64,000 nucleotides of DNA from Serinus canaria (taxonomy: Eukaryota > Chordata > Aves > Passeriformes > Fringillidae), in NCBI RefSeq assembly GCF_022539315.1, contig NC_066313.1, positions 37,237,059 through 37,301,058 on the forward strand. The letters run 5' to 3'. Below, one piece after another: positions 52,276 to 64,000 of this stretch. The notes beneath the pieces were generated by a model, which saw only the letters and a list, made by a program, of their open reading frames with translations, did not search any database and was not told where the DNA came from. Positions within the stretch are counted from its first letter, which is position 1. Every line of letters begins with the position of its first letter. Both the position numbers and the translations under genes were made by a program.

Positions 52276-52633
52276 GCAAGAATAGCGAGGACTTGGTCCA
52301 AAGCACAACCACACATAACACGTACAGGTGAAGGCTGGGGTCCTTGGCACCCACAGAAGCCTTGTCCCACCACATCTCTTGCTAATCTTTGCTAAGAACA
52401 TCATCACTTGCATTTCTACTCATGCAAGCATCTTGGTAATGCCACCCCTCTCAGTCTTACTTCATGGACTTCACTGAGTGTGGTGCGTCCCCACCAGACA
52501 GAGCCCTAAAGATCACTTTTCTGGAAAGGGCCTTGAGTTCTTTAAACAAAAGACATCCTGCAAAATATTACAAAAAAGCTTAAATCAGTAATAAAGGGCC
52601 TCAGTGCATGGGCCTTGTCTCATGATTTATCTT

Positions 52634-52640
52634 TATATAA

Positions 52641-52674
<34 letters not shown>
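52634..52674. repeat. TA dinucleotide repeat
   Basis: About 40 bp of nearly perfect TA units embedded in AT-rich sequence. Confidence 0.92.
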
Positions 52675-52677
<3 letters not shown>

Positions 52678-54466
52678 TCAAAAGGAAACTGTGATCTCCC
52701 AAATGTTCTTATGTTCAGTAAAATAACAAAGCTCTTTTTTTGTTCAACATGAAATAGAAAGGCTTTTGGTCTTCACAGTATTTTTTCTCACATCCCTTTC
52801 ATTGAGATGACATGAGGAAAAAAAAAGAACAAAGAGGGGGGGAAAAATAAAAGATGAAGAAATTTCATTTATCAGCTTCAGATTTTTCTTTTTTTTTCTT
52901 TTCATCCCAATCTGAAAATGTAAACATAACTTTCTGATAAGATTCTTATTTTGCAAGAGACCTTTTCCCTAAAAAATTAGCATATACATTAAAAAAAATC
53001 AGCTATGAACAACATACAGCCAAAGCCTTGGCCTTGGGGCTTGCACAGGTTTTAGTTTACAAGCATGAGAAGTTTAAATACAAGACTGTAAGTGTTCTTT
53101 GATACTGGACTGATTGGAAAAATTCCAAAAGCCTTGAAGTGGAGAGAAAAGATGTATATTTAAGAAAAGAGCAATTAAATAAAGTAAACAATAATTAAAA
53201 TACTACAATATAAAGAATAGGATGTTGAAAACTTGCATTGACTGAAGAATATATGACAAGAGTGCTTTATTTGTCTCAAACCACAATGCCCAAGATATCA
53301 TTAAACTTAAAACAATGTGGAAGAAAACTGCTTTAGATCCACGTTTCTAAATGCATGACAGTGTTGTGATTTAGTTATAATGATTGCAGTGCAAGTACTG
53401 GTTTAAAGCTAGGGGAATGGGAAATAAGGTTTTATTTTAGGTTTACTTCCTGACACGAAAGCATCTGACTTTTTAGAAATATGATGGGACTGACCTGTTC
53501 CTTGTCTCTATGGGTTTATCCTGATGCAGACCATCTCAAATCCTACCCAATAAACTTTGCATCACTTGAATTTTATTAGTGCATGAAAAAGTCAGGATCT
53601 GAATGAGTCAGACTGACGGAGATGAACGGAAAAGTTATCAATAGAAAAATCTGAGAAAAACCAAAACCCCTCAATTCTAATTGAACTTGTAAGTTAGACA
53701 AGAAAAAGTAGACAGTCAGCTCGAGGCCATGCAGCCTTTGATTGCCAGCTCAGGGAATGTGCAGGTGTTGGATCACCCACGGCAGTGCTGCCCCATGGCT
53801 TCCCTCAGGCAAAACCCCTGCTCTTTGATCCCTCCCCCGATCTCAATGGGAGTTCCCCCCTCCCTGGTCCAGGTGGACTAAGGAAACTGGGAAAGCTCTC
53901 TCTGAAAATGAAATCCACTTTGCAAATCCTGCACCTCAGCCCCTCCTCTCCACACGAGTGAACTGGAAAGTGGAGAACAAGAGTTCCACCCATTTTTCCA
54001 GAGGTGAAACAGGGCATCTGTCCAAATGCCTGAAGAGAGATGCACCACGGACAGGCAGTGGGAAGGACAGGTCTAGATTACCTGTGCAGCACAGACCAGG
54101 ATAGATGGTGACAAATCAGCATGCTCCCACTGTGGAAGAGCAGATGCACCTTTCATCACTGCTCTTCCCTGAGACAATACCCACATGTCAAAGGTTTGGG
54201 CTTAAACTCCTGATGGAATCTCCTGATGAGTTCGTATACAAACGGCAGCATTTGCCAGGAAAGTATCTTGCAATGTTATATGACAACTTTACCATAGTCT
54301 TTGAAAGAGCCCAGATCCATTCTGCCAGGTCAGACTTGTGCAGATCCCTACAGGGATCAGGCTCTTTTTCTGCAGCACCCATCTACTCTGCGCTGGCAGT
54401 CAGATTCAGATGACCTTTACATTATCTGAAAAAAATGAGAGGTCTGACTACATTTGCTACAGCAAC

Positions 54467-54762
54467 AAGGAAGGAAGGAAGGAAGGAAGGAAGGAAGGAA
54501 GGAAGTGGCGGAAGGAAGGAAGGGAACGGAAGGAAGGAAGGAAGGAAGGAAGGAAGGAAGGAAGGAAGGAAGGAAGGAAGGAAGGAGGAAGGAAGGAAGA
54601 AGGAAGGAAGGAAGGAAGGAAGGAAGGAAGGAAGGAAGGAAGGAAGGAAGGAAGGAAGGAGGAGAAAGAGAGAGAGAAGAGAGAGAGAAAGAGAGAGAGA
54701 AAGAAAGAGAAAGAAAAAGAAAGAAAGAAAGAAAGAAAAGAAGAAAGAAAGAAAGAAAGAAA

Positions 54763-54799
<37 letters not shown>

Positions 54800-55000
54800 A
54801 AAGAAAGAAAGAGAAAGAAAGAAAGAAGAAAGAAAGAAAAAGCAGAAGAAGAAAAAGAAAGAAAGAAAAAAAAGAAAGAAAGAAAAGAAAGAAAGAAAAG
54901 AAAGAAAAGAAAAAAAAGAAAGAAAAAAAGAAAAGAAAAAAAGAAAGAAAAGAAAAGAAAAGAAAAGAAAAAGAAAAGAAAAGAAAAGAAAGAGAGAAAA
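54467..55000 (+). repeat. 534-bp homopurine tract: GGAA repeat, GAGA segment, then GAAA/AAAAG repeat
   Basis: From 54467 the plus strand is almost wholly A and G. The first part (to about 54662) is GGAA tetranucleotides, followed by about 40 bp of GAGA-rich sequence, then GAAA and AAAAG units to 55000. I see only four pyrimidines inside (54506, 54509, 54527, 54843), so 54528-54842 is 315 bp of unbroken purine. All frames lack stops, giving lysine/glutamate/arginine/glycine or serine/phenylalanine/leucine open frames of up to about 246 codons. These are repeat artefacts, not genes. The MAML2 transcript carries the pyrimidine (CUUU/CCUU) version. Confidence 0.97.
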
Positions 55001-57524
55001 CATTTTGAGCTTTTAGAGACCATCAAGTCAACACCGCAGTCTCAGCAGGTGTCCATGGCAAGGGTAAGGCCTGTCTAAGCCAGATGCAGGGCATGATGTG
55101 GGACAAACTATGTCGATGGAGTGGGCTCTCTGGAATGGCTCTGAAGCCAAGGGTTTGTCACATTACTCTTTCACACAATAAAGGTGTGACACAAGCTGCA
55201 AAACCATACCTCCAAAAATGCAGAACAGCTGGAATAACTAATTAATAAATAAATTATAAAAAAACCAAAACGTCACCACTGCCATGGGCTAATGCCGTGG
55301 CTTAAGGTGCTCAGAGTACCACAAAGACAGTAGAGCATGAAAACCTGAGACAGAGAAAGGAAACAGCAAAGGAGAGAGGTAAGGAATGCTATAACTTGGC
55401 TATTTTTGTATGCTTTGAAGATTTTAAAATTATACCCATTTTTGTGCTGATAATCTTGAAACAAACGCAGGCATACAATTGCAGCCCACAGGAGGGAAAA
55501 GAAATCAGGAATATCGGCATCAGTTTTGGTTTGTAGTCTTCAATCAAGTCTGATGCCTGTCACAAGAACAAGAACACCAAATGCTGACCTGAATCCCCTC
55601 TCCACCAGCTTTTATTTCTTATCTTTTAATTCTTGCTCCTCTGAATTCTAAAGAAGAAGAGAATCAGAGTCTTGTATCTCTGAATGTGGCATCCTCTATA
55701 GCTACTGATTCAGTGGTTTAATTCTGCTGTGGCACTACAATGTGAATAAAGGTGGGTATGTGTTTAAGCATTCAACACAAGGATGTTTGGGGGGCTCACT
55801 CATAACTGTCTGCCCTGAAGGTTATTCAGTTTGTTTGTTTGCACCTTTTCCTGTAATACCTCCAATAGTCACTGTCATGGAGAGGATATTTTGGTAAATG
55901 TATGTTCCCCCAAATTAGCAAGTTAATTTCTAGGCAGTAGGAAATGTTCTGACGAGCATTCAGTCATCACCACACTAACAAATGACAGTAGCAAAAAAAG
56001 CCAGAAGAATTGCACGGCCAAAGACCCCAGAGTATTTTAGAAGTGAGTTGAAAGCCTACAGGGCCAGATCCTCCTCCCTCCTTTACATTTACACAGCAAA
56101 CCACATCCTGTCATTGAGAACCTGGTGAAAGCGAAAGTTTGCTGAGCAGAAGAGCCCCAGTGCACTCATTAACAGCTCTGAGCAGGAATCTGACCCAGCT
56201 CCTGCCTGAGAGGCAGCAGGAAAAAATACTGTCCTCTCAGGAGCATGAGGCAGGTTACAAGTTTCTACCTTGACAGCAAATCTGCCCTCAACTTCCCTTG
56301 AATGTGGGAGAAGACAAGAAATGCTGTATACTTAGCACAACAGAAATGCTTTTCTGGCGCTTGGAACCCATCCCCGCCAGGGAATAATGCAAAACTGGCA
56401 ATATAAACCACAGGCAAAGGGATGGATCTGCAAGTGGTAAAAATTGATAGGGTTGAGAGAACCCAGCTGTCTGATGCTTTGAGGCTACCTGGGGCTTATA
56501 CTTCCTTTTACTGAAATATTCATAAGTACCTTTCACATAGCTTAGTGAGAATATATTTCTGCATTCCTTTTCCAGCAAACCTGAACTGGACTACACACAA
56601 AAGGTTTGCATGCCCTGGAAACAAAGCCAAATTACAGGCATGGATTTCAAGTAGATCACTTAAAGGACATTAAATACTAATATGGAAAGTTTCATTCTGA
56701 AATAAAGTAACTGTAACTTGGTTTAACACTGAATTAAGCAAACTAAAAGCTCCTTTATGTATGAACAAAAGCATGTACCCATGGGTTTAATAAGTTTTAC
56801 CTCAAACACTATAAATTCACCTTTTAGTTATTCCACTCTATCTTCCATGCAGATAAGCCAAAGCAGTACCACTTTAACTGAGTTTTTGTCTCTGGTGCCA
56901 GCTTACCCTCTGTAACCAATCTTAAACCAAAATATGGGTATCTCTACAGGGGTTTACACTAGTTTTCCTAAACTAGTTTACAAAATAAAACTAATTCAGA
57001 TAAAATCTAAACTGCTGAAAGAATGGGATTTATAGATAAATGCGGAGGGATGGCATAAAAGCTTCATTGAATTCTGGCTGTGCTTCTGTTCTAAATCCCA
57101 TTCTCTCCTAGTCTTCTGCCTCTGTTGAAGACTGTAGGACCTTTCTATTTTGATTTAAAACTTCAGCTGAGTTTCAACTCACTTCACTAGACTGACAATG
57201 AAGACTTAATCCCTCTTGGAATCTGTAAGATGTAAAAGGCTGTGAGTTAGCCAGGCTTGATAGGACTTTGACTGGGAAATTGCCAGTGCTTTTTGCTGTT
57301 ACAGGTTGTTCCCATTCATCAGAGCCATCCCCATCTTCAGCCAGGACTCTGCTGAGGCCCCTAAAAATGGGGTGGTGGTACATGGGGCAACAGAATCCCC
57401 CTCTTTTGCATATGAATTCAATCTCATTTCATCTTCTGGTTAGATGCAGACTTCTACATGGCCACAATATCATTACATGGTCACATGGTTTTCACACTCC
57501 TTGCAAAACACTCCAGATTGGCTT
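55001..57524. other. Gene-less intronic stretch, nothing recognised
   Basis: Unique AT-rich sequence without recognisable mobile-element ends, tandem repeats or coding similarity. Confidence 0.55.
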
Positions 57525-57635
57525 TTGGTATCTTGGATGGGACTAGTGGAAGGTGTTGCTGCCCATAGCAGTGGGGTTGATCTAGATGATCTTTAAGGAC
57601 CCTTCCAACCCAAAATATTATATGATTATAAAATA
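57525..57635 (+). mobile_element. CR1 LINE 3' fragment, plus strand
   Basis: The wording gtggggttgatctagatgat, ctttaaggacccttccaacc and caaaatattatatgattata follows the CR1 3' end with a mutated octamer tail. It is about 110 bp, strongly 5'-truncated. Confidence 0.88.
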
Positions 57636-59966
57636 ATCAATACAATAAAACACATAGGAAAATGAATCTCATCCCATCCAGCCACTTTGGTCATGCTTGG
57701 TAGAGATTGAGTCCTCATCGTGCACGACCCAACAGCTGGTAAAGCATTTAGAAAATGCTAATGACTAACGACAGTGACAAACATCTTTTAGGAGGATATA
57801 ATTTGCAATCAACTAAGGCAAATATTTATACATGCCATTATCACTTCCTGGTGGGATTACTGTAATCCATTATTTGCAGGTCTTCATGCTACCGTACTTC
57901 CTTCGGGGATTTGAATTTTTGCAGAACTGTGGCTCCAAAATGCTCATCCCAGCCAAGATTCATTACTCACGTTACAGGCAAAGCTCCACCGACTTCCTCT
58001 GCAGCACAGAACTGACTTAAAAGACTTTTTGCTTATATGCAGAACCAAATGGTGATTAATCCATCATGCCTGTAGTGCAAAACTGGTTTGGGTCTTAATT
58101 CCAAAGGTTTTCCATAAATTGCTGTCATTTTGCATAGTATCTAAGGGTTTACTCACAATCTAAACATGTTAAGGACCAAAATAAATGTTGTTAACACAAA
58201 AATCACTTCACTGCTATGGCTGTAAAAAGTGTCCAGAGCCTTTTCAAGGGCCTTGATTAACTGAGAAGTAATTACATTCTGAAAAATGCTGAGTAATTTC
58301 ACATTTGTGGCACTCAGAGACTGGCCTCCATTCCCTTTTGCTTTAGTGCAGATAAATGCTAACTCCACAAGTTTCCACCGATATCAGGGGCTGCTGCTTA
58401 GCACTCTGAGAGATCATGCTGCTTCCCAAGGTGCAGTTGAGAGCAATTCCAGAGCCAACAGTCTTTGAGTCACAGCCAGTCAGCACATGGTGGCAGGAGT
58501 TTCAAGATGTTGCCACCAACTTTTCTTATTCCTCAGCAACAAACCTCTGTCTCTGGTCCAAAGCTGCAGACAGGACCACAGGAGGACTGTTCAGCCTAAA
58601 GGACAGAGCAAAGCTGGTCTTACACTGGTGCTGAACAGTTCATGGCAGAGGCTGAGCCAGAGGCTCCAGAGCTGGCTCCTGCCAGTGCTGAGCCAAGGCT
58701 GGTTGATAATCCTGAGACAAGAGTCAGCAGAGATCTGCAAGAGGGAGATGCTTTCATTTTTGCAGTGAATTTTGTCAGGACTTTTTCTGTCAGCACCTTG
58801 ATTTTTGCAAGCGTCAGCCTACAGAAATAGCTGATGTTGGGCAAGACAGCCCTGACATTCCACCCCCCCTGGCAGAGGCCCACCAAGCACCACTTCATCA
58901 CCTGACCACCTCCCCAAGAGGCTTTGACAAGGCACACGACAAGCTAAACCGGGAGGGGTTAATTTCCAGGCAACCTCCAGCAACTAATACAAGGCTGTCA
59001 TCAGCTCAGCGCTAAGCAGATGACTCTGAACACCTTAAAAAGAAGACACTATTTCTGCAATAGTGGCAGGGGCATAATAGCTTAAAGAGATCACCTTTAA
59101 ACTGTAAAACATAGATGACAAACAACAATTTTTGGAACATCCTCCCTAGCATTATCTGATGTGGGATAAAAACAACATCACTTATTATAAATTTTGACTG
59201 ACAGTTTCAAACCCCATCACTCCTGAAGAACACATAATTTTGAGACTGAGTAATCATAAGAGCACAACAATGTGATAACAAAGCTCTTCAGTGCAGTTGC
59301 ACTGCAGAGCAGTTTTACATGCAGTGTGTGTGTCTTGGGGTGAAAAGGAGTCCTTCTGACAACTATATTTGTCTGCAAGATGTGGCTCCTTCGACATCAA
59401 AGAAGGAGACAGCATGCATTCCAGGTCCAGTCCATAGGGTGGTACAAACCTCCCCAACAATCATTGAATATCAAAGACCTCACCACTGTTTGCTCCACAG
59501 GCAGAATGCCACTCTTCAACCATATCTTGAAAGGATGTTTAAGGTACGTGCTGGCATGTTCATTTAACAAACACATAATTAAACTCCCTTCTAAGCTCTC
59601 TGTAACTGATGTTTGTCTCCTGGAAGAGGCTGGCAAACAAACTGCATGTGTCCAAGGGACAGTCCCTGTTGCACAACACACTACTCAAAGGTGATCAGAT
59701 GTAACAGCAGTGAGCAGACAACTGGTAAGAAGTGAGCAGAGGCAAAGATAAAGCTTAACTAATTTGTGAGCAGTAGTGATGTTCTGAAGTTTGTCCAAGT
59801 CTAGCTCAGGTCCGTGTCTTTCTTCAAAAGAAAAAGGGAGACAGACCAAAACACCCAAGGGCTCATGGTGCTTGGAAAGAAAGATGGAGCTGTAATCAAG
59901 CTGACTTTAGCAGCATGGAGAGCTGCATCACTGCCTCTGTTTTCTGCACAGACAGAAAAGGTCAGA

Positions 59967-59994
59967 TTTCTAGCTACTAATCAGTAGCTAGAAA
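59967..59994. repeat. Perfect inverted repeat, 12-bp stem, 4-nt loop
   Basis: TTTCTAGCTACT (59967-59978) pairs exactly with AGTAGCTAGAAA (59983-59994) around AATC. This is the longest perfect short-loop hairpin I noticed outside simple repeats. Confidence 0.88.
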
Positions 59995-62900
59995 GCAGCC
60001 TCAGGATTTAGTCTTGGCATCATTTCTGGAAAAGGCTAAGAAGTCAAAGTTTATTATTGTGACATTCTCAAATAATTAACTTATGGATGAGACATGATTT
60101 TTTATCAAGTGTAAACTGAAAAAGCATCTTATACACTCAGCAATCCACAGTCATAGAAAAGTCTGGGAAATAGTTTTCTCTGCTTTGGTGTGTTAATCTG
60201 AGACCATGAGAAAATGAGAAAACAGAAAGAGGCAAGGTCTCTCCTGGTACCTGAAGAAATAACAGAGCAATGGTAGATGGAAAAGAGAAATCTCTCTCCA
60301 GAAGATGGAGATAATTTGCAGACGCCCTTTTCCTTGAAGAAGGCAATGTAACAGGCTCTGGGAAGAAATTATTCCACTTTAAAGGCCAAAGCTGATGAAG
60401 AACACTTCAAACCTCTCACCCTACGGAAGTACAACTTTGGTTCATAATTAGGTGAGCTAAATAAGTAGTCTGCAATGGAGCAAGGACATCAGACATGGTG
60501 GTAGGTCTTACCTAAGACAGCAGCAAAAAAAGCAGTGAACATTAGAGAGACTTGCTATGAGATAGGCTGCACTGCTTATATGTTGCTGCTTTGAGTCCTT
60601 TTTGGAACCCTAAAAGCTCCCTCTGCATTTCTAGGAGCAATTTGGACGCATAACCCCAACCATGCTGATATCTAGCATTTCACCAAAGCTCGTATTTCCT
60701 CCTTGTTTTAAGAGCATAGCTTGAGATTCAGGCTATGTTAGCAACTTCTGCGTGCAGTCCTGCTGCATACTGCATGCATCTTATCTAAGGCAGAATTCAG
60801 CTGCTGGGCTTGGGGTAAATAAGGTTTGAATGTGTCTTCATAAGCCCCTTTCACCCACAACTATCTGGCACAATGATGACAAGGAGGTCTTTAATCATTA
60901 CTTCTGGTTGCTGTCATTGCTGTAGTCAGTGACTCAAATTTTCTCCTAGGTGAAACCTGACAGCAAAGCAAGTTGGAGAATGATTTTTGTGTGGAAAACA
61001 GTAGGGGGGCACAGAGTAAGGTTGTGTATCACATAACATTAAATCATCTCCTGGTGGCAGACAGTGACTCTGTCTCATGTAATAACGGTCTGTTTGGTCA
61101 TAAATCTCAATGAAGCAGTCAGCTGTGCTGACAGAAAAAACAAAAAACCAAGAGGGCAGGTGGGGCAAAGCAAAAGTTCCTCTGACTGCCTAAATATTAA
61201 GCCCGGGTTCCATGAAGGCTACACGAACAGTTAACACACAAGCATCGTTTCCTTCTCCCTGTTGCTCTTGACCTGGTAGCCAAAGAACACAGAGCACATG
61301 TGGCAAATTTGATCTGTAGATAACTGCACTCAGTAGAATTGTAACAGTGCATTAACATGAAAAATAACATACTGCACAGCTGCGTGAAAGTGGATCTGGT
61401 GCTTGTCACATATATTTTAATAGAAGATGCCTAGAAGGTGATCTCAGAACAAACATGCCACAAAGCAAAAGACAGAAAGGAGAAAAAACACCCCCAAATC
61501 TCTGCATATTCTTAAAGGGGTATTGATAAACAAAGTGTAGGTTTACAAGTGTTGAAATGAAATTGTTTTAAGGTAGAAATCTCTCTAATCCTTTTCATAG
61601 AGTAAACCTCAGACACCAAGGGCTTTGGCAGATGGGCTTGGGACAATATGGCTGGGGTGGTGCAAGAGAAGCATCTTGCTGGCACCCCATCCTTTCCCTC
61701 TAGCAGTTGATGGAGGGGAGTGTGGGTCAGTGCCTTGGCCAGCTACCTCACTGTCTGCTGTTGTGGGCTGAGGTCACCTTCATCAGGCTATTGAGGGCAG
61801 GAGTGGAAGAAGACCCTCCCTTCTACACACTCGTCTCCCAGAAAGGACAACCTCCCCAGGGCAGTGGGGGAGATGGCTGAGGCAGCAACAACTTACCAGC
61901 CCAGCAAGGTTCACAGAAGATTAGTACCCTTAGAGAAACAAACACACTGGACTGTCTTGGTTTGGACCAGATTTTCGCTGTAACCTTAAATGTGCAGCAT
62001 TTTCTGTGAGTCCCTAATCAGAACCATCTATGTATGAGCTTTTTATTTCAAATTCTTGCAAAATGATTTCGCTCTTGTAAAAGACAGAATGATGGTAGCT
62101 ACATATAAACAATAAATATTGCTATGGCCTCTTATCTTTGGAAGGTTCCAAAGCTAACCTCCTCCAGTGTCTTTCCAGCAAATATTTTAGAGCTGTATCT
62201 TCCCAACAAAACCTTGCATTCCTCAACTGTTTATTGTCGGTGAGCTGATAACCTTGACAGTCCATTTTTACAAGGTCTCAGCTAAAACTTTGAGGGAGGT
62301 TGGCAATCTCTGTGAGCTTTCCAAAACTGTTGTTTTCCACACTCATGCATTTTCCAGCATAACAAATCACTGACTCTTTAAAAATCCCTTGTCATTAGCA
62401 TTTTGGCATGTTTCACTTCAAGAAGAAGACAAGCCAAGAAAACTCAGTGATGATGTTATTAAGCTAGACAGGGAGCACCTGAGGATTTCAGCTCCTCTGC
62501 AGTATTAGGAGAGATTTTATTTTATTGAATGCCATGAGTGTATTAGGATGAATACCTCTGTTTGCATCCTAGAAAGCTCCCTTAACTACCAGACAAAGGC
62601 TTCATCTGGCAACTTTAACTCAAGCCCCAATAAATATTTTTCATGGCTAGAAAACTAAGCGTAAATGACAGATTTAGCTCAGGGGAGCTATGGTCAGGCC
62701 TGAACTGCACTGACAGAGCTCTGCTGGGAAGCCTGCATGCTGCCTGCATATACCAATATAATAAGCCCTGTGACCTTCTCAGTTCTGAGCATTTGACAAG
62801 GGGATGAAAGTACTGCATGAAAAGCAAATCTCTGAAAGCAAAACCCAGTACTCTCTTCCCGGGGTGCACATGACCAGGTACTTCTGTTTGGTGGGATAGC

Positions 62901-63720
62901 AGGCACCCCAGATGGTTTCTCTCAAGGATGCACACTCAGACACTGGGGTGATGGGTGATCTCCTTAAAAGAAAAAAAAAAGTGTGTGGGGGGGATAATAG
63001 CCACCAAACTGAGGTCATTTAGACCACTTTACTGCTCCTGAAAGATAATGAATGTCTTCCCTTGCTTAGAGAGACAGTGGGGAGAGGAACTTCTTCCAAG
63101 ATTCAGGGCTCCCTTGCAGAAGACAGGAGGGGAGCTTCAAACCCCCACACTTTTCTTATTTCCAACAGGGAGAGACTGCAGCCACCGTAATTTCCATGAG
63201 GAAAGGAAAAAGACCTCTGGAGCAGTGTTTGCAAAGGTAGCTGAGGAATCAGCAACAGAAGAGGTGGGGGAAGGAAGGAGCCAGCATCCCCTGATTGTAC
63301 CTAGAGCTGCCCCCCTTTGGGAAGGTCTGAGCCCCTGTCAGGCTCTCAGTGTGATTCGGGCTGTCACATGGGCTGTGTGAGAGCCGCAGGCGCTGAGCAG
63401 CATGCGTGCGAGTGCTGCCAAACCTCGGTCCCTCCAGGGCACAAAGCCCCTGAAAGCTGGGCCAGACCCACAGGGCAGAGGGGAAAGACCCCATCCTGCA
63501 GAGCGTGGAGAGGAGCTGGGCAGCCTCAAGCAGGGTTTTGCTCTTTGGACTTTCATTAGGGATTTAGAAGCAAAGTCTACACTTTTCAAAACCCTCCAGG
63601 GGGTGAAGCTGGGCTGTGGGTCCAGCTGGGATTCATGGCCTCAGATAGCCCAGGAGAGCTGGTTCTGTCAGTCCTGCTGGTGAAGTAGGGGAATGAAACA
63701 GGAGAAGGCAGTGAGTCCAC

Positions 63721-63802
63721 CAAATTCCAGCAGAACCATGTCGAAATCTAAGCTTCTCCTTTAGGCTGCTCAGCTCTGCTGAGTCAGCAAATTCCAACAG
63801 AA
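63721..63802 (+). repeat. Spaced direct repeat of about 15 bp
   Basis: CAAATTCCAGCAGAA at 63721-63735 recurs as CAAATTCCAACAGAA at 63788-63802, one mismatch, 67 bp apart. Its meaning is unknown. Confidence 0.75.
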
Positions 63803-64000
63803 AAGCACCATTTCCTGTGTTTTCTGGTGCTGAGCTCCCTCACCCAAGATGAAAGTCCCACATGGATCTTAGAGCCGGGAATGTAGTATAGCAAACCCAA
63901 CCAGTAGTGAATGTGAAAAGAAGAGGGCATGGGAATTGTGCAAAGAGTTGTCATGGGGGTAAAGCTAAAGAGAACAGATGAGTGGTGCTGCTGAAAAATC

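Larger units (their letters stand above)
51476..54466. other. Gene-less intronic stretch with small repeats
   Basis: Contains a 21-bp tandem duplication next to a hairpin (51905-51973), a short CR1 end (52160-52275) and a TA repeat (52634-52674). No gene was recognised. Confidence 0.55.
15512..64000 (-). other. MAML2: MAML2 intron 1 (3' part; runs off the right edge)
   Basis: Everything upstream of exon 2 in transcript direction. Exon 1 of MAML2 is GC-rich and encodes the basic Notch-binding helix. No such sequence or CpG-rich promoter is visible, so the first exon lies beyond 64000. A first intron of tens of kilobases or more fits the known large size of this gene in vertebrates. No nested gene on either strand could be recognised. 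If an unknown gene begins on the right-hand side, the intron assignment there would be wrong. Confidence 0.7.
57636..64000. other. Gene-less intronic stretch to the window edge
   Basis: Mostly unique sequence with one strong hairpin (59967-59994) and a 15-bp spaced direct repeat (63721 and 63788). The last kilobase is somewhat richer in GC but has no CpG cluster or open frame that would mark MAML2 exon 1 or its promoter. Confidence 0.55.

Noticed and set aside
54338..55078. Plus-strand open frame of 246 codons and several overlapping 180-190 codon frames on both strands
   Set aside because: They arise from the homopurine repeat, which cannot form stop codons in most frames. Products are pure Lys/Glu/Arg/Gly or Ser/Phe/Leu runs.
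63000..64000. GC-richer right edge as the MAML2 promoter or first exon
   Set aside because: No CpG cluster, and no minus-strand frame resembling the basic Notch-binding helix of Mastermind-like proteins.

Overview
This is a stretch of vertebrate nuclear DNA, most likely from a bird. The evidence for that is one exon of a conserved vertebrate gene, long AT-rich non-coding flanks, and several CR1 LINE fragments. The CR1 copies include some with the usual avian 3' ends (runs like gattctatgattc) and one piece of CR1 reverse-transcriptase sequence. CR1 is also found in turtles and crocodilians, so other sauropsids are not excluded.

The only protein-coding feature I can support is one large exon of MAML2 (Mastermind-like 2, a Notch transcriptional co-activator) on the minus strand at 14063-15511. 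It is an exact multiple of three (1449 bp, 483 codons), phase 0 at both ends. It has a clean polypyrimidine-AG acceptor, a plausible branch point, and a consensus CAG|GTAAGA donor. It corresponds to exon 2 of the mammalian gene. Everything below 14063 is therefore read as intron 2 and everything above 15511 as intron 1, both running past the window. I found neither exon 1 (the Notch/CSL-binding basic helix) nor exon 3 here.

The rest is intronic. Recognisable CR1 pieces lie at about 5300-5612, 16566-16625, 25857-26260, 36550-37640, 45690-45845, 50105-51060, 52160-52275 and 57525-57635, with weaker candidates at 41020-41105 and 51290-51475. Simple repeats include a 534-bp almost pure purine tract (54467-55000), a CTTT repeat (22371-22455), TA/GT repeats (30280-30345, 52634-52674), a TTG repeat with a G run (10643-10675), and several T homopolymers. 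Small perfect inverted repeats occur at 9542, 19190, 26926, 39083, 51943 and 59967.

I found no RNA genes, CRISPR arrays, operons or new multi-gene system. The many short open frames in the flanks look like chance or low-complexity artefacts. The items most worth checking are the very long homopurine tract in MAML2 intron 1, the short glutamine runs in this MAML2 exon compared with mammals, and the possible intronic polyadenylation signal just after the exon.
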